Shown here piece after piece: positions 5,317-8,033 of a DNA stretch of 8,033 bases (its first letter is position 1; each line of letters starts with the position of its first letter). A program made the translations under genes and the position numbers. This stretch comes from Methanobacteriota archaeon (lineage in GTDB: Archaea > Thermoplasmatota > Poseidoniia > Poseidoniales > Poseidoniaceae). The stretch is from the NCBI GenBank assembly GCA_002707335.2, contig PAMN02000059.1:14343-22375 (forward strand), written 5' to 3'. The notes under the pieces are model-generated. The model was not told the origin of the DNA and ran no database searches. It saw only the letters and a program-made list of their open reading frames with translations.

Positions 5317-6867
5317 TCACTCTGGAATGTAATACAATTCAACAGAACCAGTTCCTAGACTGATAGGCTGCCCAACAATAATGTTCTCAGCAACTCCTGT
5401 CAAATTGTCTCTTTCTCCTATTACACCTGCCTTTAGCAAGTGGTTAACAGTAACTTCGAAAGCCGCACGAGCAAGGATTGAGTGCTTGGTTCCGGAAACA
5501 CCGTGTCTTCCAATTGCTCTTACCTCACCTTCACTTGTCATTACATCTGCAACTAATAGCAGGTGTCTTACGTCAACTTCCAGTCTTGCACCATCTAGTG
5601 TAAGTTGCAGTTCGTCAACAATGGCCTGTCTTGCTGCCTCGATTCCGAGATATTCGTAAATCTCGATGATGTTGTTAGTATATGTTCTTGATCTGTCAAT
5701 TCCCTCGATGTTTGAAATCTTTGCGAGGTTACTTCCAATTGTTGAGAGGTAATATTCACCAGTTTTGTCATCCAGCTGAACGTTTGCTCTTTCCACTCCA
5801 GGAACTCCCTTCAACCTCAAATCACGAATCTTGTCCTCTAATTGGAGTAATTCGGTATATGATGGAGGATTCTCAGCCAAACTCTTCTTGTCTTCTTCAT
5901 CTTGAACACCAGGAATTAGTGTCAAAGTGCCCGGATTCTTTTCTTTGTCTGCCTCTACGTAAAGTCTCAGTGCACGAGAAAGTTTGTCTTGTACTTCTGC
6001 ACCAGTCATTCCCTTCTGCTTCAGGTTACCTTTCTTCAACTTTAGCACAAGTCTTCTTTGTGCTACGTCAGTTTCAATATCTGCGATATTAACCGTTGTA
6101 GTAACTTCAATTGCTGCAGCTAGTTTTCTTGCGGCATCTGGAGAGTTATTTTTCCCGTCACTTAGCCTGATAGTCATCGTTGGTGTTTGAGGAACTTTTC
6201 TTGCATCAACAATTTCAATAATTCTTGGAAGACCTTGAGTTACGTTAACTGTTGCAACACCTGCATAGTGGAAAGTACGCATAGTCATCTGAGTACCAGG
6301 TTCCCCAATTGATTGTGCAGTAATAATTCCTGCTGCCTCATATGGGTCTATCATTGCCATGTCTTGAGCAGCACCTGCTTCTTTGACCAGAGTTTCCGCT
6401 TTTTTCTTGGTAAGTTTTGTAATTTCACGAGCAAATACTGCTGAAGTGAGATCGTGGATTGTTTGTTGAGTTAGAGAAATACCCAATGATTCTGCAGCAT
6501 CTTTTATGCTTTGGAAAACTGGTTCATCTGCGTACTCATCATCGTAAGAATTCAATTTCTTTTCCATGTCATATGGTTCTAGAGATTGGACTGCTTTGGC
6601 AGTTCTTCTTCTTCTCGAAGCCCTCTTCATTCTTACTGAAGTCGTTGCTGAATTATCACCTGAATCTCTTACTGATGAATTTGCACCAGTAATGATATTG
6701 TGGATTTTAGTTGCTGTTTCGTTATCTACTTCACAGTATTCCTCAATCTGTTCAACAGTTAGTATCTTTACGTCGTCCCACTTTCTGTCATCAGCAAGTT
6801 TGTGAGCATGCTCTTCGGGAACTAGCATATCCATTAGCTTCTTTTTGGTTGCACTCTTAACTACCAT
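5317..6867 (-). CDS. rpoA2: DNA-directed RNA polymerase subunit A'' with N-terminal extension
   Basis: This is the C-terminal part of the split largest RNA polymerase subunit (Rpo1C, matching the end of bacterial beta' and Rpb1). It supplies the trigger loop and part of the jaw and clamp. The trigger-loop region GIITAQSIGEPGTQMTMRTF (180-199) is followed by HYAGVATVNVTQGLPRIIEI and DARKVPQTPTMTI. Later blocks are KGVPGVER (353-360), NNIIEIYEYLGIEAARQA (398-415), DVRHLLLVADVMT (432-444), GRHGVSG and GVAENIIVGQPISLGTGS (491-508). It is 516 residues long, whereas archaeal A'' is usually about 380-400. The excess is at the N-terminus: residues about 10-62 look like a helix-hairpin-helix or Rad51-N-like unit, then a polar linker and a basic cluster (eight Lys/Arg in 79-91). 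The start at 6867 is fixed by a strong Shine-Dalgarno and overlaps the rpoA1 stop by one base (TGATG). Confidence 0.97.
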   Translation of the reverse strand: MVVKSATKKKLMDMLVPEEHAHKLADDRKWDDVKILTVEQIEEYCEVDNETATKIHNIITGANSSVRDSGDNSATTSVRMKRASRRRRTAKAVQSLEPYDMEKKLNSYDDEYADEPVFQSIKDAAESLGISLTQQTIHDLTSAVFAREITKLTKKKAETLVKEAGAAQDMAMIDPYEAAGIITAQSIGEPGTQMTMRTFHYAGVATVNVTQGLPRIIEIVDARKVPQTPTMTIRLSDGKNNSPDAARKLAAAIEVTTTVNIADIETDVAQRRLVLKLKKGNLKQKGMTGAEVQDKLSRALRLYVEADKEKNPGTLTLIPGVQDEEDKKSLAENPPSYTELLQLEDKIRDLRLKGVPGVERANVQLDDKTGEYYLSTIGSNLAKISNIEGIDRSRTYTNNIIEIYEYLGIEAARQAIVDELQLTLDGARLEVDVRHLLLVADVMTSEGEVRAIGRHGVSGTKHSILARAAFEVTVNHLLKAGVIGERDNLTGVAENIIVGQPISLGTGSVELYYIPE

Positions 6868-8033
6868 CAGGCTTCACCTCCTTGTGCTGCTTCTGAATCA
6901 CCCTCATCATATCCGAGGTCGAATTCTTTGTCAGTACTGTCCTTGTAAGCTGCTTCGTTTACCTTAGTTGGACCATCTGTACCAAGAGCCTTGTCAACAA
7001 TAACATCGATATTGAAAGGCTTACCATGTACACCACGGCTTGGATCGATTCCGTCCTCTCCATATGAGAATTGGATGATTCTATCCGCAGTATTTCTTAC
7101 AGATAGGTTTTCATCATCGAAAATCTTCAAGTCATCCATAGCATTGATTAGTCTTCTCTGCATGTAACCCGACTTACTTGTTCTAACCGCTGTATCAACA
7201 AGGGATTCTCTTCCAGAAACTGAAAGCATGAAGAACTCTGTAGGCTCTAATCCTCTCTTGAATGATGATGCAATGAATCCTTTTTCTTGTGCTCCAAGAG
7301 CCCCTTGTCTAAAGTGAGGAAGGACACGTTGGTGGTATCCACGTTCTAGACGTGCACCACGAACTTTCGCTTGCCCGATACTTCCGGCCATCATTGTCAG
7401 GTTGTCCATTGAACCACGAGCGCCTGAAATTGCCATTCCAACTGCAGCATTTGTTGTGCCTTCTTGGTTTAGTTCGTTCTTAGCAACTTCTCCAGCTGCT
7501 TGCTTACCCATGTCTAGTATTACCATAATGTTCTCTTCAAGAGTTTCTTTAGGAGTTCTTCCAGGTCTAACTTCATACCCTCGTCCATCTTTTCCGAACT
7601 TTTCTAATTCAGCTTGAACTTGGTCTCTAGCATCTGCGTTGTGAGCTTCAATTTGGCTGATAGCCTCAGAGGTCAAATCCTCATCATCTATACCAGTAGT
7701 GAAACCAAGAGATGTACATGCTCCAATTGATAGTCTTGTGAACTCGTCTAGGAATTTTGCACCTTCAGTAGGCCCATTCGTTTGAACAATTGCATCTAGG
7801 AGTCTTCCATCTTCAGCACCGATAGCACGCTTGTCTAGCGTACCAGAGATGTTTCCTTCTTTGATTACAACATCATCATTTGACCTGCTCAAGAATCGCA
7901 AGTGGATATTATCAGGGATAATTACAGAGAGTAAGTCCTCTCCACTGAAACATTCTCCTTTCTCAGTCTTGTGTACCTTTGGTAATTTGCCTGTGTATCC
8001 AATGTTACCTAGCATTTCCAATCCATGTCTCTT
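6867..8033 (-). CDS. rpoA1: DNA-directed RNA polymerase subunit A', C-terminal 388 residues
   Basis: This is the 3' part of the gene for the first half of the split largest polymerase subunit (Rpo1N). The frame is open to the window edge (it begins KRHGLEMLGN), so the true start and the NADFDGD catalytic loop lie outside. Visible blocks, in fragment numbering: the pore/funnel region with GARGSMDNLTMMAGSIGQ (204-221) and KVRGARLERGYHQRVLPHF (223-241); GFIASSFKRGLEPTEFF (252-268); and the bridge helix SGRESLVDTAVRTSKSGYMQRR (about 273-294), followed by LINAMDDL. The subunit ends soon after the conserved GIDPSRG segment with an acidic tail of about 38 residues (about 11 Asp/Glu against three Lys). 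The TGA overlaps the rpoA2 ATG by one base, ensuring coupled synthesis of the two halves. Confidence 0.97.
   Translation of the reverse strand, partial: KRHGLEMLGNIGYTGKLPKVHKTEKGECFSGEDLLSVIIPDNIHLRFLSRSNDDVVIKEGNISGTLDKRAIGAEDGRLLDAIVQTNGPTEGAKFLDEFTRLSIGACTSLGFTTGIDDEDLTSEAISQIEAHNADARDQVQAELEKFGKDGRGYEVRPGRTPKETLEENIMVILDMGKQAAGEVAKNELNQEGTTNAAVGMAISGARGSMDNLTMMAGSIGQAKVRGARLERGYHQRVLPHFRQGALGAQEKGFIASSFKRGLEPTEFFMLSVSGRESLVDTAVRTSKSGYMQRRLINAMDDLKIFDDENLSVRNTADRIIQFSYGEDGIDPSRGVHGKPFNIDVIVDKALGTDGPTKVNEAAYKDSTDKEFDLGYDEGDSEAAQGGEA
6874..6883 (-). promoter_or_regulatory. Strong Shine-Dalgarno of rpoA2 inside the rpoA1 3' end
   Basis: AAGGAGGTGA on the minus strand is a near-complete match to the 16S rRNA anti-Shine-Dalgarno, six bases before the rpoA2 ATG. 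It lies within the last codons of rpoA1, which places the long N-terminal extension of A'' inside the translated product. Confidence 0.85.

Overview
All six genes in this window lie on the minus strand, packed with gaps of at most 41 bases and no stretch above 300 bases without a gene. The organism is an archaeon: the largest RNA polymerase subunit is split into A' and A'', and an archaeal/eukaryotic-type ribosomal protein L30e follows. Moderately low GC by eye, and a large secreted thrombospondin-type-3 protein with a membrane anchor and a Trp-rich WW-like tail beside the polymerase genes, suggest a planktonic marine Thermoplasmatota lineage such as Marine Group II (Poseidoniales). That placement is inference from protein character; no phylogeny was run.

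Layout in the direction of transcription (right to left). 8033-6867: 3' part of rpoA1 (A'), entering from beyond the window. 6867-5317: rpoA2 (A''), whose ATG overlaps the rpoA1 stop by one base and is preceded by a near-perfect Shine-Dalgarno. 5275-4976: rpl30e. Then a 31-base junction holds a BRE/TATA-like sequence and a perfect 9-bp inverted repeat. 4944-4060: an unrecognised soluble 294-residue protein, in the place where many archaea keep nusA. 4022-657: a 1121-residue type I membrane protein with a signal peptide, seven propeller-like repeats, a long Asp/Cys-rich calcium-binding stalk, one membrane helix and a cytoplasmic tail ending in a WW-like motif. 647-1: the N-terminal 215 residues of a PqqB-like metallo-beta-lactamase-fold hydrolase, cut by the window edge.

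Functionally the window splits in two. The right half is the core transcription/translation operon (catalytic polymerase subunits plus L30e). The left half is a lineage-type accessory set (unknown protein, surface protein, hydrolase) with no obvious shared pathway. The junction at about 4945-4980 looks like the regulatory boundary. The most interesting points are the extra N-terminal domain on A'' with an acidic tail on A', the palindrome sitting exactly over the presumed transcription/translation start of the unknown gene, and the domain architecture of the surface protein. I see no mobile element, CRISPR array, phage or defence system, tRNA or rRNA.
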